Of a stretch of 28,191 nt of DNA, positions 1 to 7,247 are shown piece after piece. The stretch spans positions 1 to 28,191 of the forward strand of contig CAYMUR010000068.1 in assembly GCA_964393615.1 (NCBI GenBank), given 5' to 3'. Under the pieces are notes generated by a model. The model saw only the letters and a list, made by a program, of their open reading frames with translations, was not told the origin of the DNA and made no database searches. Positions within the stretch are counted from its first letter, which is position 1. Every line of letters begins with the position of its first letter. The translations under genes and the position numbers were made by a program. Source of the stretch: CAYMUR01 sp964393615. GTDB lineage: Bacteria > Planctomycetota > Planctomycetia > Pirellulales > Pirellulaceae.

Positions 1-776
1 CCTCCGCCATCGAACTTTCGGTGAGCGCCGGTGATCGAATCGATCTGAAGAATTACGTCAGTGGCAATGATGGCACCATCAGCGGTATCGAGTTTATCGT
101 CACCCAAACCTCAGGTTCCGCTCCCATTATCACTAGCTTTGAATGGGTAGCCGATACTCTCGGGGACTGGTCCGAGCCGTCCAATTGGACGCCTGGGCGT
201 GGCCCACCCAACACCGCCAACCACACTGCCGTATTCGGCAACATGACGACCGGCCCGACGACAGCTGTGATGACCAAAGCTGTGACCGTGAATCGCATCG
301 AGTTTGCCAACTCCAACCATACCTACGCGATTGGTGGTTTGGGCAGTGTCAACCTGGCCCCTACGACAGCGCAAACTCCCGTGAATCCTTCGATCGACGT
401 TGAGGGGACGCACCTTTTTCAGGCGGTTGTCAATTTGGAAGCCCCCACCATCGCTAACGTGAGCGATGACTCCACACTTACGTTCGATGGAGCGCTTAAC
501 CTTGCCGGAACCACCTTGACCAAGACGGGTGCCGGCACGCTGGTGGTCAACAATCGAGTCACACTGGGAGGCGGCACCATCATCAGCACCCAGGGTACGA
601 TCAGCGGTTTCGGGACTATTGGGGGGGATGTAAACAATCAGGGTGGTACGATCTCACCGGGCAATAGCTCCGGGATTCAATCCGTCCCCGAACCGTCCTC
701 GCTGATGCTGTCCCTCACGTGCCTGCTTGCACTGGCGAGTTTGTGTCACAGAGCCGGTCGCGTTAAAACGGACTGA
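1..776 (+). CDS. PEP-CTERM surface protein with beta-strand repeat, C-terminal part (5' end outside window)
   Basis: The reading frame is open from the left edge (codons from base 3), so the true start lies outside the window; the GTG at 21 is just an internal codon. The visible ~257 residues contain a GDW...SNW...G motif with a TAVFGN stretch, typical of the pectate-lyase/autotransporter-like beta-helix modules of planctomycete surface proteins, then LTKTGAGTLVVNN and GTISGFGTIGGDVNNQGG repeats. The protein ends with VPEP (codons from 684), a hydrophobic stretch and a basic tail (HRAGR), the PEP-CTERM exosortase sorting signal. It should be exported, processed and held at the cell surface. 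Unlike the two related proteins at 7248 and 10663, the SPGNSSGI motif is followed directly by VPEP, without the LEIE...DYTQ module or a dockerin. Function beyond surface display is unknown. Confidence 0.8.
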   Translation, partial: SAIELSVSAGDRIDLKNYVSGNDGTISGIEFIVTQTSGSAPIITSFEWVADTLGDWSEPSNWTPGRGPPNTANHTAVFGNMTTGPTTAVMTKAVTVNRIEFANSNHTYAIGGLGSVNLAPTTAQTPVNPSIDVEGTHLFQAVVNLEAPTIANVSDDSTLTFDGALNLAGTTLTKTGAGTLVVNNRVTLGGGTIISTQGTISGFGTIGGDVNNQGGTISPGNSSGIQSVPEPSSLMLSLTCLLALASLCHRAGRVKTD

Positions 777-948
777 TTGCGAAACTTCATTCGTGAGAAG
801 CGCACCGTTCACGAGATGCTACAGGGTGCGTCCGGAATTCCCAGAGATCTAACCGAAAATTGTCGATGAAGTGTACTTGAAACGGGCGGCGTACTTTAGG
901 TGAAATTTGTTTTGTGTGAAGCAAACTTTTCCCCAGGAGTACACCGCC

Positions 949-1140
949 ATGCAGGAACCTACCACAGCAACTGTATCGTTGACAAGCAGTTCATCTTCGG
1001 ACGTCATGTCGGAGATTCTTCGTCAGGGAACGCAACGAATGCTGTCCACGGCCATTGAGCTGGCTCGGTCCAATGGCCTCTCCGAGATGATTGCTGAGCT
1101 CAACGCCACCGGGTTTTGTACCAACAGGGACAACCTCTGA
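949..1140 (+). pseudogene. probable IS256-family transposase N-terminal remnant
   Basis: A 63-residue frame starting at ATG 949, preceded by CCAGGAG (good ribosome site). Residues around SEILRQGTQRMLSTAIE resemble the conserved start of IS256/Mutator-type transposases (family pattern: ...LRxGAQRMLxxAIEAEV...), where it begins the DNA-binding N-terminal domain. After AIE the similarity stops, and the frame ends 26 residues later. The DDE catalytic core (about 300 further residues) is absent and I see no continuation in other frames downstream. It is therefore best read as a decayed insertion-sequence fragment; alternatively it is a small unrelated protein. No terminal inverted repeats were recognised. 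Confidence 0.4.
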
Positions 1141-1515
1141 GGACGCCGTCCCATCCGCCCCAATGATATCGTCGCTCCTATCAGCGAACACGCCAACGTG
1201 TTGTCTCGTTGGAATGAAAAGGATGGATTCGAGATGTTGCTGCATAAGTGTTACCACGAACGAGGTATTGACAGGACCCGTTAGGATTGTAGGCTACCAG
1301 CAGGAACGAACCATTGTTGGCCAATACGATTCCAACACCCTACCAATGCCAGAGAGTGCCAAGTCCTGACCAACGTTCACGATTCCAATGTGTTGCCAAC
1401 ATCGGGTCGTAGGTTCGAGTAACAGACAGTTGTCAGGCCAGTCTCCTGTCAGGCCAGTCTCCAATGAGCGAATCCAGTGTAAACGTTTATCCAGCTTTTG
1501 GTGGGAGAAATCCAC
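1141..1515. other. intergenic stretch, no convincing gene
   Basis: The frames here (for example 1091-1369 plus and 991-1257 minus) show no family signature, no good ribosome site and unnatural composition. The stretch may be decayed insertion-sequence or gene debris following the transposase-like remnant. It contains one perfect 16-bp tandem duplication (listed separately). Confidence 0.5.
1431..1462. repeat. 16-bp tandem duplication (2 copies)
   Basis: TGTCAGGCCAGTCTCC occurs twice head to tail with no mismatch, just upstream of the FmdB-like gene. It is one of several short intergenic tandem duplications in this window. Confidence 0.9.
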
Positions 1516-1743
1516 ATGCCTCTTTTTGAATTCGATTGTCAACAATGTGACTCCCGTTTTGAGTTACTGATCCGCGATGGAGAATCTCCTGCCTGTCCCC
1601 AGTGTCAGAGTCAATCTCTTGAAAAACTCTTTAGCACACCAGCCGCACACACAGGTCGTTCCCTTGCACAACCCTGTGATTTACCGATCAGCAACGGCCC
1701 CTGCGGACGGGGTGGTTGCGGGTTGCCAGAATGCGGTAGTTAA
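1516..1743 (+). CDS. FmdB-family zinc-ribbon protein
   Basis: A 75-residue protein starting MPLFEFDCQQC, the canonical beginning of the FmdB/CxxC_CxxC_SSSS putative regulatory family. Two CxxC knuckles (C8/C11 and C27/C30) form a single zinc ribbon; the C-terminal tail is Gly/Cys-rich (CGRGGCGLPECG), as is common in this family. ATG 1516 is chosen because the family always starts MPxYxYxC; the TTG at 1498 would add six residues without homology. GGGAG lies about 9 bases upstream. The role of the family is poorly known (first noted near formamidase genes; suspected regulator or assembly factor). It stands alone here and is followed by a strong terminator-like hairpin. Confidence 0.85.
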   Translation: MPLFEFDCQQCDSRFELLIRDGESPACPQCQSQSLEKLFSTPAAHTGRSLAQPCDLPISNGPCGRGGCGLPECGS

Positions 1744-1829
1744 AATAGTTGCCGAACCAGTATTTATTTTGATATTTGGGTCATCCTGGAAAAACGGTTA
1801 ACCCTCTATAAAAATATTCATACCCACAG

Positions 1830-1859
1830 AAAGTAGGACCGCCTGCGGTAGCTACTTTT
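1830..1859 (+). terminator. rho-independent terminator-like hairpin
   Basis: AAAGTAG (1830-1836) pairs with CTACTTT (1852-1858), and an inner ACCG (1838-1841) pairs with CGGT (1846-1849) around a CCTG loop. The stem ends in TTTT. It lies 86 bases after the FmdB stop and before the DUF3127 gene, so it probably ends the FmdB transcript; the A-rich other side could also work in reverse. Confidence 0.6.
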
Positions 1860-2042
1860 CAATGAGAGATATCGCTTTATAATGCGTGGGTGCCGCTGGC
1901 AATGGCCACCTAGACGACCATGCATCCTGGTGGCTTCGCCTCCTCGCAACAGATAGCGGTTGCCGAGAAGAGGTATCTCTGACGAGTTAACAAACCATTC
2001 AACGAACAGTAGAAACCAGTCATTTCTGCGAAGGGAATCAGC

Positions 2043-2420
2043 ATGAGCGATCCAACCGTGCGCGGACAAGTACATCTCATCGAAGACACCAAAACTTTTG
2101 GGAGGAACAATTTCCGTAAACGCCTTCTCGTGCTGGAACAGGAGGATGGAGCCTATACGAAATACATCCCGGTCCATTTCATTCAGGATAATTGTGACTC
2201 TGTTGACGAGTTACAGGTGGGTGATGAAGTTGAGGTTTCGTATCAGCTCACCGGTCGCAAATGGCAACGTGATGAGCAAAGTGAAGTGAAATTCTTTCTG
2301 GACGCAGAGGCCAATCAGTTTAAGGTCGTCAAAAAGTCAGAAAGCACATCGAACCTCCCCCCCAACGAATCTGATCCCTTCGCCATGGTCGAAGAGGACG
2401 ACGATGAAGCCCCATTCTAG
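2043..2420 (+). CDS. DUF3127-family OB-fold-like protein with SSB-like acidic C-terminus
   Basis: A 125-residue cytoplasmic protein with the pattern of DUF3127: VRGQVHLIEDTKTFGRNNFRKR, a VLEQE...KYIPVHFI strand pair, then QVGDEVEVSYQLTGRKWQ. This is the small beta-barrel with a VGDxVxVxxxxxGRxW core found in Bacteroidetes and Planctomycetes and thought to be OB-fold-like. The C-terminus (about residues 105-125) is disordered and acidic and ends EEDDDEAPF, closely resembling the DDDxPF protein-docking tip of bacterial SSB. Single-stranded nucleic acid binding and partner recruitment are therefore plausible but inferred. ATG 2043 fits the family start; GGGAATC upstream is a modest ribosome site. 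It is monocistronic, followed by 354 bp of spacer. Confidence 0.8.
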   Translation: MSDPTVRGQVHLIEDTKTFGRNNFRKRLLVLEQEDGAYTKYIPVHFIQDNCDSVDELQVGDEVEVSYQLTGRKWQRDEQSEVKFFLDAEANQFKVVKKSESTSNLPPNESDPFAMVEEDDDEAPF

Positions 2421-2774
2421 TTCGTGCCAGGTACTGGACGCCCATGACTTCGCATAGGTCGCCTGAACGATTGGATTGTACCGCTGCGCGTTGATGCTGC
2501 ATCAAGCTGGATAAGACCCGCGCTGTCGATACGACCGTTGCATCTTAACATCCCTCCCTCGCGGAAAACCGCAAATACTGCTGGGACATACCCGCAATGG
2601 TCGAACAATCTTTCAGGGGACCGTTCGTCTGTACCATCAACCAGCCGCCAACGAGAAAAGTGGCCCTGGCCAAGGTTGATTCACTGGAGAGAGCACTCCA
2701 GCACCAGATTCCGCCGTCGAACTATTTCCCATGCGCAACACTTATCCCTGCGATTCCTGAAATTGGCGGACGTG
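2421..2774. other. intergenic stretch, no gene recognised
   Basis: The frame of the downstream regulator stays open back to 2538, but the predicted residues there are Arg/Ser/His-rich, match no family and would sit oddly ahead of a receiver domain. I see no RNA gene or clear terminator. Confidence 0.5.
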
Positions 2775-3398
2775 ATGAATGATTCCAATCAGACTATGTC
2801 ACCAAAAACTGTGAAAATCCTGCTCGTCGAAGACGACAAATCATACGCCGATCAGTTCGAGAATATCGTGCGGAGCATCGACCAGATCTCATTTGAAATC
2901 ATCTGGGTCACTCGAGCGCGTGCTGCCGTCGAGAAATTGGAAAATTACGCTTATCACGTCGTCATGCTTGACCTGGGATTACAGGACGCCAACAACCTGG
3001 AAGCACTCGATTTATTACTTTCTGTCGGGTCCAATACGCCGATTGTCATTTTAACCAGTCACGACGATACGGACCTGGCTACCCAGGCTCTGGCCCGGGG
3101 CGCCCAAGATTTTCTCGTCAAGAATGAAATTACCCCCCAACTCTTAGTGCGTTCGATCCGCTACTCGGCCGACAGGCAAAACCTTGAACAGAAAGCCGAC
3201 GCCAACTCCAAGTCATCCGAAGTTTCTGCTGATCACTTGGAAGTACAAATTGAATCGAGTCTGCGCATGATCCTGGGACATGCCCAAAAACTGACCCGCA
3301 CGATTGGAGACGACGAAACCCGGCAAATGGCTGTGGCAATAGAACGTGAATCCAACAACATTCTCTACACGCTCGGTCACGAGAAAAAAAACGATTAA
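2775..3398 (+). CDS. response-regulator receiver protein with vestigial HisKA-like C-terminus
   Basis: About 207 residues from ATG 2775; ATG 2796 is an alternative start. Residues 13-135 form a CheY-like receiver: acidic pocket E19-D20-D21, phosphoacceptor D66 in VVMLDLGLQD, T94 in ILTS, and K116 in DFLVK. The remainder is a short helical segment. ILGHAQKL...ETRQMAVAIERESNNIL resembles the dimerisation helices of a HisKA domain, but the SHELRTP phospho-histidine block is replaced (EVQIESSLRM) and no ATPase domain follows. It may be a truncated hybrid kinase or a regulator that uses this segment to dimerise or bind a kinase. The receiver is related to the degenerate one at 17637 (shared LVK...L.RS.RY..(D/E)RQ). 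No DNA-binding domain. Signal transduction role by phosphorelay is inferred. Confidence 0.8.
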   Translation: MNDSNQTMSPKTVKILLVEDDKSYADQFENIVRSIDQISFEIIWVTRARAAVEKLENYAYHVVMLDLGLQDANNLEALDLLLSVGSNTPIVILTSHDDTDLATQALARGAQDFLVKNEITPQLLVRSIRYSADRQNLEQKADANSKSSEVSADHLEVQIESSLRMILGHAQKLTRTIGDDETRQMAVAIERESNNILYTLGHEKKND

Positions 3399-3418
3399 AC
3401 GGGTCGTCGTGTTTTTTT
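3384..3418. terminator. possible bidirectional A/T-flanked hairpin
   Basis: A run of eight A followed by CGA, then TCGTG and seven T at 3412-3418, forms a weak A/T-dominated stem at the stop codon of the receiver gene. A second imperfect hairpin, CCAGTGG/CCACTTGG, lies at about 3438-3458. Either could terminate the regulator transcript. Confidence 0.3.
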
Positions 3419-4057
3419 CAGCTGCTCATACCGGTAGCCAGTGGGGCTCTCCACTTGGTTTACCCACAACTTGTGGAAACCGTGTACCTTTTGTCTGCTG
3501 ACGGTTCTTTGGTACAGCATGATAGACTTGTTTTCCGTGTGGTTTGGACAAGGCCCCCACTACCTACGGTCGATGCCCATCCCATGATCTCAATACTGAC
3601 GTTCGAGACCTCTGGTCAGCACGTCGCATGTGTGCCGTCGTCCAGGCTCCAGTATCGAACCTTTGGAATTGTGAATTGAAATTGCGTGCAATTGACTTCC
3701 CTGATTCGACATCCTCGAAGCAAACCAAGCCAGCCTGTGATGGTCAGCCATGGCCGTGAAAAAAACATGCCGAATCCCACGACTGACACTGGCAGCAACA
3801 GCTATCTTCAAGCAACGTCAGTTTCGTCACGAAAACAGCAAAGTCCTAGGGGATTGTGGACACACACTCATCACACAACCATCGACTGGCGTCACCCTCA
3901 CCAGCAGGCAAATAGCACCCTGGCAGGCAAAACTCCGCCACCGAAGCATTCATGGGATCAATTTCAACCGTTCAGAAACACTGATCGACAACAAAACTTG
4001 TATCAGCGGTCGTGCCATGTCAAAATACGAATAGAGACCAACCTCAGGAATGGAACG
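3399..4057. other. 660-bp spacer upstream of the DUF1559 gene
   Basis: The DUF1559 frame stays open back to 3686, but these residues (Gln/His/Thr-rich, no family match) precede a good internal start with a ribosome site. No RNA gene, insertion sequence or clear promoter was recognised. Long spacers of this kind are normal in planctomycetes. Confidence 0.5.
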
Positions 4058-5029
4058 ATGACAGGCAGTGGTCAATCTGGCACTATTCAGACATCCCGCT
4101 ACAACTCCGACGTCGGGCGGGGTGTTGGTACGCCATTCCGACTGGCATTCACACTGGTAGAACTGCTGGTGGTCATTGCGATCATCGCAATCTTACTCGC
4201 CTTGCTATTACCTGCCGTCCAGGCAGCGCGGGAAGCAGCACGCCGAATACAATGTGTGAACCATCTCAAACAACAAGGGCTGGCATTACAAAATTATCAC
4301 TCCGCATTCCGCACCTTTCCGGCTGGCACATCCATTCATACACAAATGTTGCAACAAAGTCTCAGCTGGCACGTGTTTATCTTGCCGCAGTTGGAACTAA
4401 ATAACGTCTACGAAGACATACAACCGGCACCCAACGGAGGCGCCACGAACACATCAGCGCGATTCCTGACCATTCCCGTTTACCGCTGTCCCAGTGATGA
4501 CCAACAAGTCCCGCCCAATTCAGGCCAGTTTTCAAACTACGCTGGCGTGATGGGCTCGGGACATCAACCGAAGTACATTCGCGACTTGACGGACGACCCA
4601 TCAGGCGACGTCTACACGGACGGCCTTCTTTTCCCACAAAGCCTGGTCAAGTTTCGAGACATTCGTGACGGCACTTCCCAGACGTTGGCCATCGGGGAAA
4701 AAATTTACCATGTGGGAAATTTTGATTGGATCTTCGGTATGTACTGGCTGGGATCATTGGAAGATTACATCTACGTGAATGCCTGCAAGAATGTTCGCTG
4801 GCCGATCAATGGATCTCGTGACACGTACGGCTACTATAAATTCGATCCGGAACGTCATAGCAACTCAAAAGACATGTACATGAATGACGTGATTTTTGGC
4901 AGCCAACATTCGGGAGGAGCTAATTTCTGCAACGTCGACGGCAGCGTACATTTCTTGCAGGATTCAATCGACTTTACGGTCTATCAAAGCATGGCCACTC
5001 GTAACGGCGAAGAAGTGTTTTCCCCATAA
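4058..5029 (+). CDS. DUF1559 domain protein with type II pseudopilin-like N-terminus
   Basis: A 323-residue protein of the large planctomycete DUF1559 (SBP_bac_10/H-X9-DG) family. After a ~30-residue leader, FTLVELLVVIAIIAILLALL (about 31-50) is a prepilin-peptidase-type methylation motif plus membrane helix, followed by the family hallmark LPAVQAAREAARR and a globular domain. The C-terminus carries the conserved SQHSGGANFCNVDGSVHFL (H-x9-DG) motif. These proteins are thought to sit in the membrane as pseudopilins or fibre subunits; the exact function is unknown and genomes carry dozens of paralogs. Start ATG 4058 is preceded by CAGGAATGG (AGGA about 8 bases upstream). It converges on the kinase gene with a 64-bp gap. 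Confidence 0.9.
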   Translation: MTGSGQSGTIQTSRYNSDVGRGVGTPFRLAFTLVELLVVIAIIAILLALLLPAVQAAREAARRIQCVNHLKQQGLALQNYHSAFRTFPAGTSIHTQMLQQSLSWHVFILPQLELNNVYEDIQPAPNGGATNTSARFLTIPVYRCPSDDQQVPPNSGQFSNYAGVMGSGHQPKYIRDLTDDPSGDVYTDGLLFPQSLVKFRDIRDGTSQTLAIGEKIYHVGNFDWIFGMYWLGSLEDYIYVNACKNVRWPINGSRDTYGYYKFDPERHSNSKDMYMNDVIFGSQHSGGANFCNVDGSVHFLQDSIDFTVYQSMATRNGEEVFSP

Positions 5030-5093
5030 TACCTAGCGTCTGGGAAGCAGGGGATACACAAACCTCCACCATCCTGCCCTAGGATGACAGTCA

Positions 5094-6980
5094 TTATTGG
5101 TCCGTTCGGACTGGATTGCGGCCTGCCAGAATGCAAGCGATTTCGTACAGTTCGATGGGATCATCAGGCCAGTCGGAAACACGACGGATGATGCCACTCG
5201 CCTGCTGTAACGTATGTAGCGCATCCCCCGGCGTCGCTGTTCGACTTTGAATCTGTGCCAACTGGTTATAAGCGTCTGCCAATTCCTTCTGTCGCAGCAC
5301 GTCCAATGGAGCACGTTCCACCAACAATTCACGAATGGTGCGCAACTGGTCAGCACTTTGCAAAGCTTCTTCTGACCGCTCGGCTCTACGATGGAGATGG
5401 ATCAAATAGGCATGGCAGTCAGCCAGCGCCGCTTGATGAGCAAGCTCGTTGGGATATTGACTGCACAGTGTTTCCAGTCGTTTGATGGCCTGTTCAAAAA
5501 GCCGGCTAGCCGCCTGTGGCGTACCACGTTGTTCGGTGATCATGGCCAGCCCCAAAACGGCATAAACTGCTTCTTCCGGCACGTTTGGCGTTTCCTCCAA
5601 TTGACGCACATAGTCCTGGTAGTGCACCAGCGCCAAGTCAAGTATCTGTTCGCGAACCGGATGCAAGTCGGAAAGCCGTGACCAATGACGGTCCCATTCC
5701 GTTCGAAGTTTCACTACTTCTGCCCGATATTGCTCTTTTTCGACAGACTCAAGCCGTAACATTTGGTCTCGCTCCTGGTACCGTGTACCAAGCTCACGAC
5801 GAAGTAGCCCCTGTTGTACTGCGGTCAACGGACCTGCAACTGCCAAAAAAATAATTAACGCAACCACTATCGCCCACGCCGGGTAGCGCCGACACCATCG
5901 CATGCACTTTGCAAGCAGTGACAAAGGCCGCGCACGTATCGGCTCATGGTTCATGTATCGCCGCAATTCATCGGCCACCGCCTGGGCAGTCACATAACGC
6001 TGTTCAGGAACTTTTTCCAGACATTTCAAACAGATCGTTTCCAGGTCCCGAGGAACGTGCGCGTTGAGCCGCCGCGGGGATGGAGGGTCGTCATGAATGA
6101 CCTGGTAGATTTGCATCTGCGAGTCACCACGAAAGGGTAACTCACCAGTCAACATCTGAAACAAGATGACACCTAATGAATAAATGTCACTGCGCCGATC
6201 TGAATAGTGCCCTTCACCACGGGCCTGTTCGGGAGACATGTAGGCTGGTGTTCCCAACACTTGACCATCCAAAGTCATGGTAATTTCGCCTGCGTCGCGA
6301 CTGGCCAGACCAAAATCCATAATAAATGGACATCCGTCTTCGTCAATCATAATGTTGGACGGCTTTAAGTCACGATGTACGACACCTGCTTCGTGAGCAT
6401 GGTCAAGTGCTTCGGCAACGGTTATAACCAACTCGGCTGATTCATGAAAATTCGGTTGGCTGGCCGTTAGCCAACGCGCAAGTGACACACCGCGCACCAG
6501 ATCACTGACAATATAAATGGTTTCTTCATCACGGCCCACTTCGTGTACCGCGACGATGTTGGGATGGTTCAGTTGGGCGGCAACACGTGCCTCACGCAAA
6601 AACTGCTCCTGCTGTCCGGCATCCAACTGTCCTCGGCGGGGAATTTTCACCGCCACCGTGCGATCAAGATCCGTATCGTTGGCTTTCCAGACCGTTCCAA
6701 ACCCCCCCACGCCAATCCGTGAAACCAGCTCGAAATGGCCCACGGTTCTTAGAGCATTCGCTTGCTGTGTCCTCGCATCATCATCCACCAAACTGAAATC
6801 ACTACCACACGAATCGCAGGTTATCTCCGTAAATGGGGTGTCCGCCAGCAAAACCACCGGATTTCGGCAATGGGGACAACTAATACGTAAACTGGCTGAA
6901 CCGGTCGATCCAGAGTCGCGTTCCAGCGTCTCCGCATATTGACTTTTGGGCGTTTCTGGCTGACTTTCAGGATTGGACAT
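5094..6980 (-). CDS. membrane serine/threonine protein kinase (zinc ribbon-kinase-TM-TPR-like)
   Basis: A 628-residue Hanks-type kinase. Residues 35-58 form a zinc ribbon (CPHC...CDSC); the kinase domain spans ~83-345, with Gly loop G90VGGFGTV, catalytic Lys K112 (VAVK), HRDLKPSN (D204), DFG 222-224 and the activation segment GTPAYMSPEQ. All catalytic residues are present, so it should be active. A single membrane helix (~369-388) is followed by a helical, TPR-like segment (AVLGLAMITEQRGTPQAASRLFEQAI and later helices) that probably senses or scaffolds on the far side. The C-terminus stops soon after ELYEIACILAG; many planctomycete relatives continue with more TPR-like helices, so this may be a short version. 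ATG 6980 starts the zinc-ribbon leader. Divergent from the surface-protein operon at 7248. Confidence 0.92.
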   Translation of the reverse strand: MSNPESQPETPKSQYAETLERDSGSTGSASLRISCPHCRNPVVLLADTPFTEITCDSCGSDFSLVDDDARTQQANALRTVGHFELVSRIGVGGFGTVWKANDTDLDRTVAVKIPRRGQLDAGQQEQFLREARVAAQLNHPNIVAVHEVGRDEETIYIVSDLVRGVSLARWLTASQPNFHESAELVITVAEALDHAHEAGVVHRDLKPSNIMIDEDGCPFIMDFGLASRDAGEITMTLDGQVLGTPAYMSPEQARGEGHYSDRRSDIYSLGVILFQMLTGELPFRGDSQMQIYQVIHDDPPSPRRLNAHVPRDLETICLKCLEKVPEQRYVTAQAVADELRRYMNHEPIRARPLSLLAKCMRWCRRYPAWAIVVALIIFLAVAGPLTAVQQGLLRRELGTRYQERDQMLRLESVEKEQYRAEVVKLRTEWDRHWSRLSDLHPVREQILDLALVHYQDYVRQLEETPNVPEEAVYAVLGLAMITEQRGTPQAASRLFEQAIKRLETLCSQYPNELAHQAALADCHAYLIHLHRRAERSEEALQSADQLRTIRELLVERAPLDVLRQKELADAYNQLAQIQSRTATPGDALHTLQQASGIIRRVSDWPDDPIELYEIACILAGRNPVRTDQ

Positions 6981-7247
6981 AAAATATTAGGAAAACTGTG
7001 TGGAAAATTTCATAAAACAGTCTAAAATAAAGGAATGTCCTGCCCGTGACAGCGTCAAATTTTGGTTCACCGATGCGGAACGTCTGTGGATACTGTTTCT
7101 GTGGACACGATTAAGGTACCTCCCCAACCAATTATTGTTTTCGGAACACTCTGAGTAGATTCTAGAACAACGAGGTGTGCCCGTCTTCGTTGTACGATCT
7201 GGTTTCCTGTCCTTCAACCAGCATTGTATACAACAGAAGGGTCGTCG

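Noticed and set aside
2538..2774. N-terminal extension of the receiver protein
   Set aside because: Open frame but low-complexity basic residues without homology; the receiver has suitable ATG starts at 2775/2796.
3686..4057. N-terminal extension of the DUF1559 protein
   Set aside because: The pseudopilin leader needs a start close to FTLVELL; ATG 4058 has a ribosome site and the upstream residues look non-coding.
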